Positions 17,695-26,259 of a stretch of DNA of 64,000 nucleotides are shown one piece after another (positions within the stretch are counted from its first letter, which is position 1; every line of letters begins with the position of its first letter). The notes under the pieces were generated by a model. That model searched no databases, was not told the DNA's origin, and was given only the letters and a program-made list of their open reading frames with translations. The stretch comes from MKSF01 sp037190225. Its GTDB lineage: Bacteria > Bacteroidota > Bacteroidia > Chitinophagales > Chitinophagaceae. Location of the stretch: the NCBI GenBank assembly GCA_037190225.1, contig JBBCJL010000006.1, positions 558,001 to 622,000 of the forward strand, read 5' to 3'. A program made the position numbers and the translations under genes.

Positions 17695-18473
17695 AGTATC
17701 ATCTTTGTGCCGCACCGGCCTTCCGACAGCGCTTTTAACCGGTCTGCCGGTCCTATATATACCGACCCTACACCTTCCCGGAGGGCGAGAAAGGCATTGT
17801 CCAGCTTGGGTAGCATACCGGCGAATATCCGATGCGCTTCCCGGAGCTGCTGGTACAATGGCGCCGTTAGCACCGGTATCACACTACCGGGATCTTCAAC
17901 ATCCTGCAGCACACCGTTCTTCTCAAAAGTGTAGATCAGCTCACAGGGCGCTGCAGCAGCCAGTGCCACAGCTAAGGACCGGGCAATGGTATCCGCATTG
18001 GTATTCAGCAACTGACCGGACTCATCCACTGTCAGCGGTGCTATCACTACGGTGTCAAAGTGCTGCAGCAGTACGCTTAAAGCGTCCGTATCCACCCGGT
18101 CTATATCGCCGACAAACCCGAAATCCGCCGGAGAAGTGCGCCGTCGGGCAGTTATGATATGCCCGTCGGCGCCACAGATACCTATTGCATTACACCCATA
18201 AGATTGCAGGCCGGACACGACCTGCTTGTTGACATAGCCTGCATAGACCATGGTCACTACCTTCAGCGTGTCGGCATCCGTTACTCTGCGGCCGTCTATC
18301 ATCTGCTGCGCCATACCCAGCTGTTCTGCCAGCTCCGTAGCAAGCGTACCACCGCCATGGACCAGGATCTTTTTCCCTTCCAGTGCCGCGAATTCTTTCA
18401 GGAAAGCCTGCAAGACCGATGCGCTGCTGATAATATTACCGCCTACTTTTATGATCTTTATATGTGCCGTCAT
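17691..18473 (-). CDS. argB: N-acylglutamate kinase
   Basis: 260 residues from ATG 18473, which overlaps the upstream stop codon as ATGA. Amino-acid kinase fold: the nucleotide-binding Lys and Gly-rich loop in IIKVGGN at the N-terminus, VHGGGTLATELAEQLG and the NADTIARSLAVALAA segment. It phosphorylates the gamma-carboxylate of N-acylglutamate, the second step of arginine synthesis. It probably uses the succinylated substrate here, as inferred from the neighbouring carbamoyltransferase. An in-frame stretch upstream (to 18515) lies inside that gene and is not a start. Confidence 0.95.
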   Translation of the reverse strand: MTAHIKIIKVGGNIISSASVLQAFLKEFAALEGKKILVHGGGTLATELAEQLGMAQQMIDGRRVTDADTLKVVTMVYAGYVNKQVVSGLQSYGCNAIGICGADGHIITARRRTSPADFGFVGDIDRVDTDALSVLLQHFDTVVIAPLTVDESGQLLNTNADTIARSLAVALAAAAPCELIYTFEKNGVLQDVEDPGSVIPVLTAPLYQQLREAHRIFAGMLPKLDNAFLALREGVGSVYIGPADRLKALSEGRCGTKMIL

Positions 18474-19441
18474 AATGATTGAATAATGTTTGACAGGACC
18501 GCCTGCGCCGCCCATACCCTGTTGGCCGCCTGCCTGGTGACAATACTGCTGCCGCTGTCCAGCAAAGCATCGCTCAACTCTATATTCCGCCTTACCGGCA
18601 GGCAGTGCATGATCTTTGCCCGGTTGGTCTGCTTCATATCTTCCGGCTGCAGCATCCAGTCGTCCTGGTTCTTACCCAGGGCACCGTAGGAATGGTAAGC
18701 GCTCCAGTTCTTAACATACACCACATCAGCATCCCGGAGCGCTGCTGCCTTATCATAGACCAGCTGCGCACCACCTGTAAAGGCTTCAGACAGCTCCATA
18801 CCCGGCGGCTGCGCTATGACAAAGTCTGCCTGCTCCCAGGCACCAACCCACTGGGCAAAGCTATTGGCCACGCACTGGGGCAAAGGCTTGATATGCGGGG
18901 CCCAGCACAGCACTATCCTGGGACGCTTCAGCTCCAGCTCCTGTATGGTAATGACATCCGCCAGCGACTGCAAAGGATGCAGGGTGGCACTTTCCAGGCT
19001 GATGACGGGCACCGAGGCATACGCTATAAATTGCTGCAATACCGTTTCCGCATAATCAGCTTCCCGGTCGGAGAGCCCGGGAAAGGTCCTTACGGCCAGC
19101 ACATCAAAGTAGCTGCTTAGTACCGGTACCGCATCCCTGATATGCTCTACGGAAGTACCGTTCATTATGGCGCCATCCTCCAGCTCCCAGGACCATCCTT
19201 CGCTGCCGATGTTAAAAACTATCGCTTCCATACCCAGTTGCTGCGCCGCTATCTGGGTACTGAGCCGGGTCCTCAGGCTGGGATTTAAAAATATAAGGCC
19301 GATCCGCTTACGGGCCCCTGCCTGCACATCCCGCCAGGGATCTTTTTTATAGTCCAGCGCCCGGGCAATCATCCTGTCGATGGATTCGGACAAAGGAATG
19401 CCCTGCACCCCTATGTCCCGTACGGAAGTAAACTGTTTCAA
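18470..19441 (-). CDS. argF': N-succinylornithine carbamoyltransferase (ArgF')
   Basis: 323 residues, starting with TTG at 19441 (MKQFTSVRDIG, the usual beginning of the Bacteroides enzyme). The carbamoyl-phosphate loop NPSLRTRLSTQ (about 53-63), the HPLQSLADVITI block and the C-terminal HCLPVRRN are all present, as in acylornithine transcarbamylases with a knotted fold. The residue that separates succinyl- from acetylornithine enzymes (Pro90 in Bacteroides fragilis SOTCase, Glu92 in Xanthomonas AOTCase) aligns with Val98 in MNGTSVEHI; Val at this place is known to give succinylornithine activity. The product is N-succinylcitrulline. Twelve bases from argD upstream; ATGA overlap with argB downstream. 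Confidence 0.93.
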   Translation of the reverse strand: MKQFTSVRDIGVQGIPLSESIDRMIARALDYKKDPWRDVQAGARKRIGLIFLNPSLRTRLSTQIAAQQLGMEAIVFNIGSEGWSWELEDGAIMNGTSVEHIRDAVPVLSSYFDVLAVRTFPGLSDREADYAETVLQQFIAYASVPVISLESATLHPLQSLADVITIQELELKRPRIVLCWAPHIKPLPQCVANSFAQWVGAWEQADFVIAQPPGMELSEAFTGGAQLVYDKAAALRDADVVYVKNWSAYHSYGALGKNQDDWMLQPEDMKQTNRAKIMHCLPVRRNIELSDALLDSGSSIVTRQAANRVWAAQAVLSNIIQSL

Positions 19442-19453
19442 TATAATAATGAT

Positions 19454-20596
19454 TTATCTGGTCAGGTCGTTAACAGCAGACCTTAAAGCCTGCACAAATA
19501 CCGATGCCTCCTCCCGGCTGAGCGCCAGGCAGGGCAACAGGCGGATCACATTGGGAGCCGCCTCACCGGTCAGTATATGATAATGTTCCAGCAAGTGCTT
19601 TTTAAGCGGCGCCAGCGCTTCCGGCACATCAAAGCCGATCATTAATCCCCTGCCCCTTACATTTTCAATTCCTTTTATATCCCGTAGCTGCTCCGTCAGA
19701 TAAGCACCCGTCTCCAGCGCGTTACCGGTCAGGGCTTCCGTCTCCATCACTTCCAGCACAGCGATACCGGCCGCACAGGCCAGGTGGCTGCCCCCGAAGG
19801 TGGTACCCAGCATACCATGGCGTGCCGGGATATGCGGCGCAATGCTGATACCCGCTATCGGGAATCCGTTACCCATACCTTTGGCCATCGTATAAATATC
19901 GGCCGCTACGTTTCCATAGTCATGGCTGTAAAATCTGCCGGAACGGCCGTAACCGCATTGCACGCTGTCAGCTACGAACACAGCGCCATAGGTATCACAC
20001 AGGTCCCTGATAGCCGCGAGGAAAGCATCGGACGCTATCCTGATACCGCCTACCCCCTGTATGCCCTCGGTAATGACGGCAGCCACTTCCCTGCCATGCC
20101 GGCCGAAGTATTCCTGCAGGGCCGCCACATCATTGAACGGTAAGAATACCACGTTACCCGTTTCGTTGACGGGAGCCGTATAGCTGCGGTTATCCGTTGC
20201 GCTTACCGCCAGCGAGGTCCTGCCATGGAAAGCGCCGGTAAATGCCACTACTTTTTTCCTACCGGTATAAAAGGAAGCCAGCTTCAGGGCATTTTCATTC
20301 GCTTCGGCACCGCTGTTGCACAAAAACAGCCTGTAGTCAGGTTGTCCCGACATTATACCCAGTCGTTCCGCCAGCTCCTGTTGCAGCGTATTGATCACGG
20401 AGTTGGAGTAAAAGGCAATCTGCCGGAGCTGCGCCGTTATCCTTTCCACCCATCTGGGATGGGTATGCCCTATACTGATCACCGCGTGGCCGCCGTACAT
20501 ATCCAGGTACCGGTTATTACGGTCATCCCATACATAAGCACCTTCCGCGCGTACGATATTCACAGGCAGCAAAGGATATACATCAAAGAGTTTCAT
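19454..20596 (-). CDS. argD: N-acylornithine aminotransferase
   Basis: 380 residues, class III PLP aminotransferase. The cofactor lysine is K239 in MAKGMGNGFPIAG; NSGAEANENALKLA binds the phosphate and GAFHGRTSLA is canonical. It converts N-acylglutamate semialdehyde to N-acylornithine, using glutamate as amino donor. An oddity: the usual DE(V/I)Q motif before the cofactor lysine reads DSVQCGYGRSG (D210 kept, Glu replaced by Ser). The operon position between argC and argF' makes the role secure. It starts 21 bases after argC. Confidence 0.95.
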   Translation of the reverse strand: MKLFDVYPLLPVNIVRAEGAYVWDDRNNRYLDMYGGHAVISIGHTHPRWVERITAQLRQIAFYSNSVINTLQQELAERLGIMSGQPDYRLFLCNSGAEANENALKLASFYTGRKKVVAFTGAFHGRTSLAVSATDNRSYTAPVNETGNVVFLPFNDVAALQEYFGRHGREVAAVITEGIQGVGGIRIASDAFLAAIRDLCDTYGAVFVADSVQCGYGRSGRFYSHDYGNVAADIYTMAKGMGNGFPIAGISIAPHIPARHGMLGTTFGGSHLACAAGIAVLEVMETEALTGNALETGAYLTEQLRDIKGIENVRGRGLMIGFDVPEALAPLKKHLLEHYHILTGEAAPNVIRLLPCLALSREEASVFVQALRSAVNDLTR

Positions 20597-20617
20597 ATCA
20601 ATGTAATAATTAAAGGC

Positions 20618-21604
20618 TTAAAAAAATGAGGGTTTTAGCTGTAATCCTGCGGTTTCCTCCCAGCCGAAACGGATATTCATATTCTGAACGGCCTGGCCGG
20701 AAGCGCCTTTCAGGAGGTTGTCAATGGCTGCATGCACCACGAGGATATCCCCCTCTTGTTCAATATGGATAAAGCACCGGTTGGTGTTGACCACCTGCTT
20801 CAGGTGGATGGGATCCCTGCTGACGTGTACAAAGGGATGCTGCTCATAATAAGCATCGAACCATTCGTACACCTGTGCTTCCGGTACCTGGCTCTTTACC
20901 TGCAGCGACAGGAAGATACCTCTTGCAAAGTCACCTCTCCAGGGCAGGAAATGTATGTTCCGTTTACCAACTGTAGCATTGACAGCCTGAAGCGAACAGG
21001 CTATTTCATCCAGGTGCTGGTGCACCAGGGTCTTATACGGCTGTATATTACTGGCACGCCAGCTGAAGTGCGATGTCGGGGAAAGCGCCTGGCCAGCGCC
21101 TGTGCTTCCTGTAATACCTGTTATATATACATCCGTCCAGGGCTGTACGTGCTGTACAAGCGGCAGCAGTGCCAGCTGTATGGCCGTAGCGAAACAGCCG
21201 GGGTTGGCAACAGACGGAGCTCCGGCGATCTGTTCCCGGTTCCTTTCCGGCAGTCCATAGACAAAGTGCCGGTTCGCTGCCGTACAGTGCGCGTTCACCC
21301 TGAAATCGTTGGCAAGGTCTATGATAATGAGCTGCTCCGGGATAGGATGTTGCGCCATAAATCCGGCGGATTCCCCATGACCCAGGCACAGGAACAGCAC
21401 ATCCACGTTCAGATCCGCATCATCCGTAAACAGCAGGTCGGTCATACCCAAAAGGTCCGTATGCACTGCCGCCAGCGGCTTACCCGCGTTACTCCTGCTA
21501 TGCGCAAAGGAGAGGACAGCGTAAGGATGCTGCAACAGCAGCCTTATCAATTCGCCTCCCGTGTACCCGGCACCTCCTATGATGCCGGCTTTTACCTGTT
21601 TCAT
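20618..21604 (-). CDS. argC: N-acyl-gamma-glutamyl-phosphate reductase
   Basis: 328 residues. The Rossmann motif GIIGGAGYTGGELIRLL is at residues 8-24 and the catalytic Cys137 lies in ANPGCFATAIQLALLPL. It reduces acylglutamyl phosphate to the semialdehyde with NADPH. The GSTGAGQALSPTSHFSWRASN block is typical of the shorter (type 2-like) ArgC group used by Bacteroidota. Twelve bases separate it from argG. Confidence 0.96.
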   Translation of the reverse strand: MKQVKAGIIGGAGYTGGELIRLLLQHPYAVLSFAHSRSNAGKPLAAVHTDLLGMTDLLFTDDADLNVDVLFLCLGHGESAGFMAQHPIPEQLIIIDLANDFRVNAHCTAANRHFVYGLPERNREQIAGAPSVANPGCFATAIQLALLPLVQHVQPWTDVYITGITGSTGAGQALSPTSHFSWRASNIQPYKTLVHQHLDEIACSLQAVNATVGKRNIHFLPWRGDFARGIFLSLQVKSQVPEAQVYEWFDAYYEQHPFVHVSRDPIHLKQVVNTNRCFIHIEQEGDILVVHAAIDNLLKGASGQAVQNMNIRFGWEETAGLQLKPSFF

Positions 21605-21616
21605 ATGCTGTATATT

Positions 21617-22810
21617 TTAAATAGTTTCCTGAATGGCATTCCATATCCTGGTCTGGTTACCGAAAATGGCACTGAAGCCCCTTACATCCTGTCCCGTATA
21701 GCCGGTATTCATTTCACCGTACTGACCGAAAGCGCTTTTCATAAGGTCATAGTCGCTTTTAATCCCGTTGATCCGGAACCTGTAAGGATATAGCTGCACA
21801 TAAACGCTGCCGGTCACCGCCTGCTGGGAGGACAGGAAGAGCTGCTCTATATCCCGCATCACGGGGTCGAGCACCTGCCCTTCGTGCATCCAGCTGGCAT
21901 AGAACTGCGCCAGTGTGTCCTTCCAGCTCAGCTGCCATTTGGTAAGCACATGCTTTTCCAGGGTATGATGCGCTCTGATGATCACCATCGGGGCCGCGGC
22001 TTCAAATGCCACCCTGCCCTTGATACCTATGATGGTATCGCCGATGTGCATATCACGGCCTATGCCATAAGGACCGGCTATCTGCTGCAATGCCTGGATG
22101 GCGGCTACCGGATGCGCATATACCGTATCATTGATACCTCTCAGCTCGCCGTTTGTGAAATGCAGGCAGACCTCTTCCGTTCCGTCTTTGGTACAGGCAG
22201 TCTGCCAGGCGTCTTCGGGCAGCACACCATAGCTGCGGAGCGTTTCCTTCCCGCCGATGCTGGTGCCCCATAATCCCTTATTGATACTGTAGGCCGCTTT
22301 TTCAAAGTTCATCACCACACCCGCGGTGGTGAGGTACGCTATTTCCGCTTCACGGCTCAGCTGCAGGTCCCTGACAGGAGTAATGATCTCCACGCCCGGC
22401 AGCAGCTGCCGGAAGATCATATCAAAGCGCACCTGGTCATTACCCGCGCCGGTACTGCCATGCGCCACTGCATCTGCCTGTACAGAGCGGGCATACCGGG
22501 CTATCTGCAACGCCTGGCATAAGCGCTCCGCGCTCACGCTTAAGGGATAGGTGTTATTCTTGAGGCAGTTGCCAAATACCAGGTACCTGATAATGGTGTC
22601 ATAATATTCCTCCACCGCATCAATAGCCGTATGCGTGTGTACGCCCAGCCGGTATGCATGAGCCGCTATTGCTTCCAGCTCCCCGCTGTCAAAGCCACCG
22701 GTGTTGACAATAACGCTGTGCACCTCGTATTGCATTTCATCAGCCAGGTACCTGGCACAAAAGGAAGTATCCAGCCCTCCGCTGAATCCTAATACAACTT
22801 TCTTTTTCAT
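21617..22810 (-). CDS. argG: Argininosuccinate synthase
   Basis: 397 residues. Joins citrulline and aspartate with ATP hydrolysis to AMP. The ATP-binding loop GFSGGLDTSFCARYLA is at the N-terminus, followed by the AHGSTGAGNDQVRFD signature; the SIGGKETLRSYG segment is where ArgG normally binds citrulline. Second gene of the arginine operon, 31 bases after the GNAT gene. Confidence 0.97.
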   Translation of the reverse strand: MKKKVVLGFSGGLDTSFCARYLADEMQYEVHSVIVNTGGFDSGELEAIAAHAYRLGVHTHTAIDAVEEYYDTIIRYLVFGNCLKNNTYPLSVSAERLCQALQIARYARSVQADAVAHGSTGAGNDQVRFDMIFRQLLPGVEIITPVRDLQLSREAEIAYLTTAGVVMNFEKAAYSINKGLWGTSIGGKETLRSYGVLPEDAWQTACTKDGTEEVCLHFTNGELRGINDTVYAHPVAAIQALQQIAGPYGIGRDMHIGDTIIGIKGRVAFEAAAPMVIIRAHHTLEKHVLTKWQLSWKDTLAQFYASWMHEGQVLDPVMRDIEQLFLSSQQAVTGSVYVQLYPYRFRINGIKSDYDLMKSAFGQYGEMNTGYTGQDVRGFSAIFGNQTRIWNAIQETI

Positions 22811-22841
22811 TTTAATGGATATTAATACCTGATAGCCGCCA

Positions 22842-23459
22842 CTACAGCGGTATCACCAATAATTTTTTAAACCGGGACCTGATGGCAGATGCCGCCTTCT
22901 GAGTTAATTTCTTTTCCTGCGCAGGGTCGTACATCATAGCGGTGCACAGGCAGTTCTTACGTTCCTTCCGGGTAAGGATATCAAAGTTCACACAGCTTTT
23001 ACAGCCTGCCCAGAATGCTTCGTCCTGGGTAAGCTCGCTATAGGTGACCGGCTCGTACCCGAGGTCGCTGTTGATCTTCATGACGGCAAGGCCCGTCGTA
23101 AGCCCGAATATCCTGGCCTTGGGATAACGTTTCCGGCTCAGCCTGAATATTCCCGATTTGATACGCTTAGCCACTCCCAGCCCCCTGAAAGCCGGGTTAA
23201 CAATGAGGCCGCTGTTGGCAACAAAAGCACCGTGACTCCAGGTCTCAATATAACAGAACCCTACCCACTCCCCTCCCGGGGTAACGGCTACCACAGCATT
23301 GCCTTCCAGCATTTTCCGGATGATATAGTCAGGCGAACGCTTGGCAATCCCCGTACCTCTGACACGGGCACTGCTTTCCATTTCAGTACAGATCTGTTCC
23401 GCATACTGCACATCCAATACGGACGCAGTACGGAAAATGATCTTACGATTCTTTTTCAC
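22842..23459 (-). CDS. GNAT acyltransferase, candidate N-acylglutamate synthase
   Basis: 205 residues if read from GTG 23459; an ATG at 23522 is in frame, but it lies upstream of the best promoter match. GNAT fold: NSGLIVNPAFRGLGVAKRIKSGIF carries the acyl-CoA pyrophosphate loop (RGLGVAK). A Cys-rich C-terminal part follows (WAGCKSCVNFDIL, RKNCLCTAMMYDP). It heads the arginine operon, which otherwise lacks a gene for the first step (no argA or argJ). The inferred role is acylation of glutamate, possibly from succinyl-CoA, in the cytoplasm. Such an enzyme has been proposed in Bacteroides from genetics; here the assignment rests on family and position. Confidence 0.82.
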   Translation of the reverse strand: MKKNRKIIFRTASVLDVQYAEQICTEMESSARVRGTGIAKRSPDYIIRKMLEGNAVVAVTPGGEWVGFCYIETWSHGAFVANSGLIVNPAFRGLGVAKRIKSGIFRLSRKRYPKARIFGLTTGLAVMKINSDLGYEPVTYSELTQDEAFWAGCKSCVNFDILTRKERKNCLCTAMMYDPAQEKKLTQKAASAIRSRFKKLLVIPL

Positions 23460-23474
23460 GTAATGAAAACAACA

Positions 23475-23506
23475 ATAAATTAAAAAAACAGATGACGATA
23501 CACCAA
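23475..23506 (-). promoter_or_regulatory. Promoter of the arginine operon
   Basis: On the minus strand TTGG, 20 bases, then TAATTTAT: six of eight match TAnnTTTG with ideal spacing. Transcription would start near 23467, a few bases before GTG 23459. Confidence 0.4.
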
Positions 23507-23882
23507 GGAAATTCCGGCGCATCTTTAAGAATAGTAAGTTTGGGGCAATGTGAAGCAGCGTCAGCTACTTTTCAGCCCTATCGTCGTATAGATATCGGGG
23601 AAGCTGGCAACGAAGCGGTATAGTCAACCGCTCCAAAAGAAAGATGAGATGTAATAAATATCTGTGCCAATTTCAGTTCAGAATTTTAAATGGAGGCACA
23701 AAGATATTAATTAATTGGAAATAACAAATTATTTTCACTTAGTTATTTTTTAAAGTTCCGGAGCATCCATCCCCTAAGGCATAAAGTACAGCAGCATCCC
23801 GGCAGCCGCCACATCATTCACAGCAACAGCCTGCACCGGCGGGCACGTTCCCCGAACAGCCTGAAATATCAGCCGATTATTA

Positions 23883-23890
23883 TAAATTTG
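23883..23890 (+). promoter_or_regulatory. -7 promoter element of gpmI
   Basis: TAAATTTG matches TAnnTTTG and ends only four bases before the gpmI ATG, so the transcript would have almost no leader. Confidence 0.45.
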
Positions 23891-23894
23891 CCGA

Positions 23895-25424
23895 ATGAAC
23901 ATCAACAAGACCATCCTTATAATAATGGACGGCTGGGGATTGGGCCAGGTGCCCGCTGCAGACGCCATAGCGCATGCGCACACCCCTTTCGTGGACAGCC
24001 TATATACACAATATCCCCATAGTACCCTGGTCACCTGCGGGGAAGCCGTAGGCCTGCCCGAAGGGCAGATGGGCAATTCGGAGGTGGGTCACCTGAACCT
24101 GGGAGCGGGACGGATCGTCTACCAGGAGCTGCAGCGGATCAACGTTGCTATCAGGACAGGCATGCTGCAGAGCAATACGGTATTGCAGGAAACCTTTGAT
24201 TACGCCAGATCCCGGGATAAGGCCCTGCACCTGATAGGGCTGACCAGCGATGGCGGCGTCCACGCTTCACTGGAACACCTGAAAGCCCTGGTGCAGTATG
24301 CCCATGCGGCACAGGTAGAAAAGATCTATATTCACGCCTTTACAGACGGTCGGGATACCGATCCCAAAAGCGCCATAGGCTATCTCCGGGACCTGATGGA
24401 CAGCATTTCCGGCATACCTGCCGTGATAGCCACTGTCATAGGCCGCTATTACGCCATGGACCGCGATAAACGCTGGGAACGTGTGCAGAAGGCTTACGAA
24501 GCGCTTACCCTGGGACGCGGAGAGCGTACCACCGATATTATCCAGGCCATCGCGGAATCCTATGAAAAGGATATAACCGATGAATTTATAGAGCCTATCA
24601 TCCATACGGATGAGGCAGGCAGCCCGCTGGCCGTTATCAATGAGGGAGATGCGGTGATCTGCTTTAATTTCCGTACCGACCGCTGCCGGGAGATCACGGA
24701 AGTGCTGACCCAGACAGCCATACCGGAGTTCAATATGAAGCCCCTGCACCTGAAGTATGTAACGATGACGGAATACGATGCCAGCTTCAGCAATGTCGGC
24801 GTGCTTTTCACCAAAGACAATCTCAGCAAAACGCTTGGAGAGGTAGTAGCGGACCATGGCCTGCGGCAGATACGCATTGCTGAAACAGAGAAGTATCCCC
24901 ATGTTTCCTTCTTTTTCTCCGGGGGCCGTGAAGTACCTTTTGAAGGGGAAAGCCGTATTATGATCCCATCCCCGCAGGATGTACCTACCTACGACCTGAA
25001 GCCCGAAATGAGCGCCAACGAGATCACAGCCGCCATCCTCCCGGAGATCAGGCAGGAATCGGCCGACTTCATCTGCCTTAATTTTGCGAATACCGATATG
25101 GTAGGCCATACCGGCGTATGGGAAGCCGCAGTAAAAGCAGCGGAAACGGTGGATCTCTGCCTGTCCAGGATCATCCCGGAAGCGCTGGAGCATCATTATA
25201 CCATTTTCCTCACGGCAGATCACGGCAATTCAGATTTCCTTGTCAATGCAGACGGCAGCCCCAATACGGCGCACAGCCTGAACCCCGTGCCGCTGATACT
25301 TATTTCCAATGATTACAGGGGACCGCTCCGCAACGGGAAGCTGGGAGATATCGCTCCTTCCATCCTTAAAAGAATGGGACTGGAGATACCGGCAGCTATG
25401 ACCGGGGATGTCCTGATCGATTAA
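23895..25424 (+). CDS. gpmI: 2,3-bisphosphoglycerate-independent phosphoglycerate mutase
   Basis: 509 residues, full length. Interconverts 3- and 2-phosphoglycerate in glycolysis using two Mn ions. The alkaline-phosphatase superfamily motifs are intact: metal Asp in IIMDGWGLG (D12), phosphoserine Ser62 in GNSEVGHLNLGAG, HAFTDGRDTDPKS, NFRTDRCREIT, FANTDMVGHTG, and FLTADHGNSD near the end. The start MNINKTILIIMDGWG is standard for the family, so the ATG next to the -7 element is credible and the mRNA may be leaderless. The next gene follows after 11 bases. Confidence 0.97.
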   Translation: MNINKTILIIMDGWGLGQVPAADAIAHAHTPFVDSLYTQYPHSTLVTCGEAVGLPEGQMGNSEVGHLNLGAGRIVYQELQRINVAIRTGMLQSNTVLQETFDYARSRDKALHLIGLTSDGGVHASLEHLKALVQYAHAAQVEKIYIHAFTDGRDTDPKSAIGYLRDLMDSISGIPAVIATVIGRYYAMDRDKRWERVQKAYEALTLGRGERTTDIIQAIAESYEKDITDEFIEPIIHTDEAGSPLAVINEGDAVICFNFRTDRCREITEVLTQTAIPEFNMKPLHLKYVTMTEYDASFSNVGVLFTKDNLSKTLGEVVADHGLRQIRIAETEKYPHVSFFFSGGREVPFEGESRIMIPSPQDVPTYDLKPEMSANEITAAILPEIRQESADFICLNFANTDMVGHTGVWEAAVKAAETVDLCLSRIIPEALEHHYTIFLTADHGNSDFLVNADGSPNTAHSLNPVPLILISNDYRGPLRNGKLGDIAPSILKRMGLEIPAAMTGDVLID

Positions 25425-25435
25425 ATCTTTCTCTT

Positions 25436-25927
25436 ATGAACATTATCCGCCATCTTCTTATAGCTACCCTGCTGCTGTGTGCCGCTCCCACATACAGCCA
25501 GCAGGCTATCAGCGCGGTCAAGGCCGGGCAACTGAACGACAGGCTAAATGCCGCTACGGATACCATTTATGTGGTCAATTATTGGGCCACCTGGTGCATC
25601 CCATGCGTCAAAGAGCTGCCGGCACTGGAAAAGATACAGGAGCAATATAAGGACAAGCCCGTAAAGGTCCTGCTGATCAGCTTCGATTTTAAGGAGCAAT
25701 ATCCCGAGCACCTGGAAAAATGGGTGCAGCAGAAGCAATTAAAGAGTGAAGTGGTATGGATGAATGAATCCGTGCCGGATGAGTTCATTCCGCAGCTCAA
25801 TAATGACTGGTCCGGCAGCCTGCCCGCTACCACCATTCTTTATAAAAGAAAGGCTTACCGCTATTTTACAGAAGCATCCGTAACGTATAACGAACTTGAC
25901 GGCATTATCCGTCCTCTTTTAAAGTAG
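25436..25927 (+). CDS. TlpA-like periplasmic thioredoxin
   Basis: 163 residues with a signal peptide (to about TYSQ, residue 22). The thioredoxin active site is WATWCIPCVKELPALEKI, with CxxC (WCIPC) at about residues 57-61, and the conserved cis-Pro region lies in GSLPATTILYK. TlpA/ResA-type proteins reduce disulphides of secreted proteins or apocytochromes in the periplasm. Eleven bases after gpmI, so co-transcribed with it; no functional link is obvious. No cytochrome maturation genes are nearby. Confidence 0.9.
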   Translation: MNIIRHLLIATLLLCAAPTYSQQAISAVKAGQLNDRLNAATDTIYVVNYWATWCIPCVKELPALEKIQEQYKDKPVKVLLISFDFKEQYPEHLEKWVQQKQLKSEVVWMNESVPDEFIPQLNNDWSGSLPATTILYKRKAYRYFTEASVTYNELDGIIRPLLK

Positions 25928-25971
25928 TATGAACCAGGGAGGACGACCCGTCTGCTCAACGCCCCCCAGGT

Positions 25972-25994
25972 AAAGAGTGGCGTAACGCTCTTTT
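25972..25994 (+). terminator. Terminator after gpmI-tlpA
   Basis: AAAGAGTG pairs with CGCTCTTT (one U-G) around GCGTAA, followed by a T, 44 bases after the thioredoxin stop. Confidence 0.65.
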
Positions 25995-26259
25995 CAAAAA
26001 ATCGGGCAAAGACATACTATTATTACATCCCGTCCTAAAAGGCTTCCATACCGGCAAACCGGCGCAATGTACAGGGCAAATAAGTATTAAATAACATCGT
26101 CTGGCACAGTATTTGGAATCATATACATTAAATATGATCAACGGGTAACTGATATTATTGTCATACAAAATATTACAGCGCAGACAGGTTAGATCCTTAA
26201 CATGGCTGCCTGTCCCGGAAAGATACTGTTACCCAAGCTGATATGGATATATTATACTT
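25995..26259. other. Leader region of the large T9SS protein gene
   Basis: Non-coding. It holds a palindrome ATCATAT-n7-ATATGAT at 26118-26138 that could be an operator, and GACAGG/CCTGTC arms at 26183-26214 that could fold in the 5' leader. No TAnnTTTG element stands out. Confidence 0.35.

Larger units (their letters stand above)
23460..23894. other. Intergenic region between arginine operon and gpmI, with unexplained structured stretch
   Basis: 435 bases between divergent genes. Besides the two promoters it has a GC-richer stretch at 23520-23646 with several nested inverted repeats: CATCTTT/AAAGATG at the ends, a hairpin AGCGGT-ATAGTCA-ACCGCT (23614-23632) and CCCTATC/GATA-TC-GGG. A second imperfect dyad, ATATCTGTGCC / GGCACAAAGATAT, spans 23657-23707. 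Neither lies in a predicted leader. No annotated family was recognised. Confidence 0.45.
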
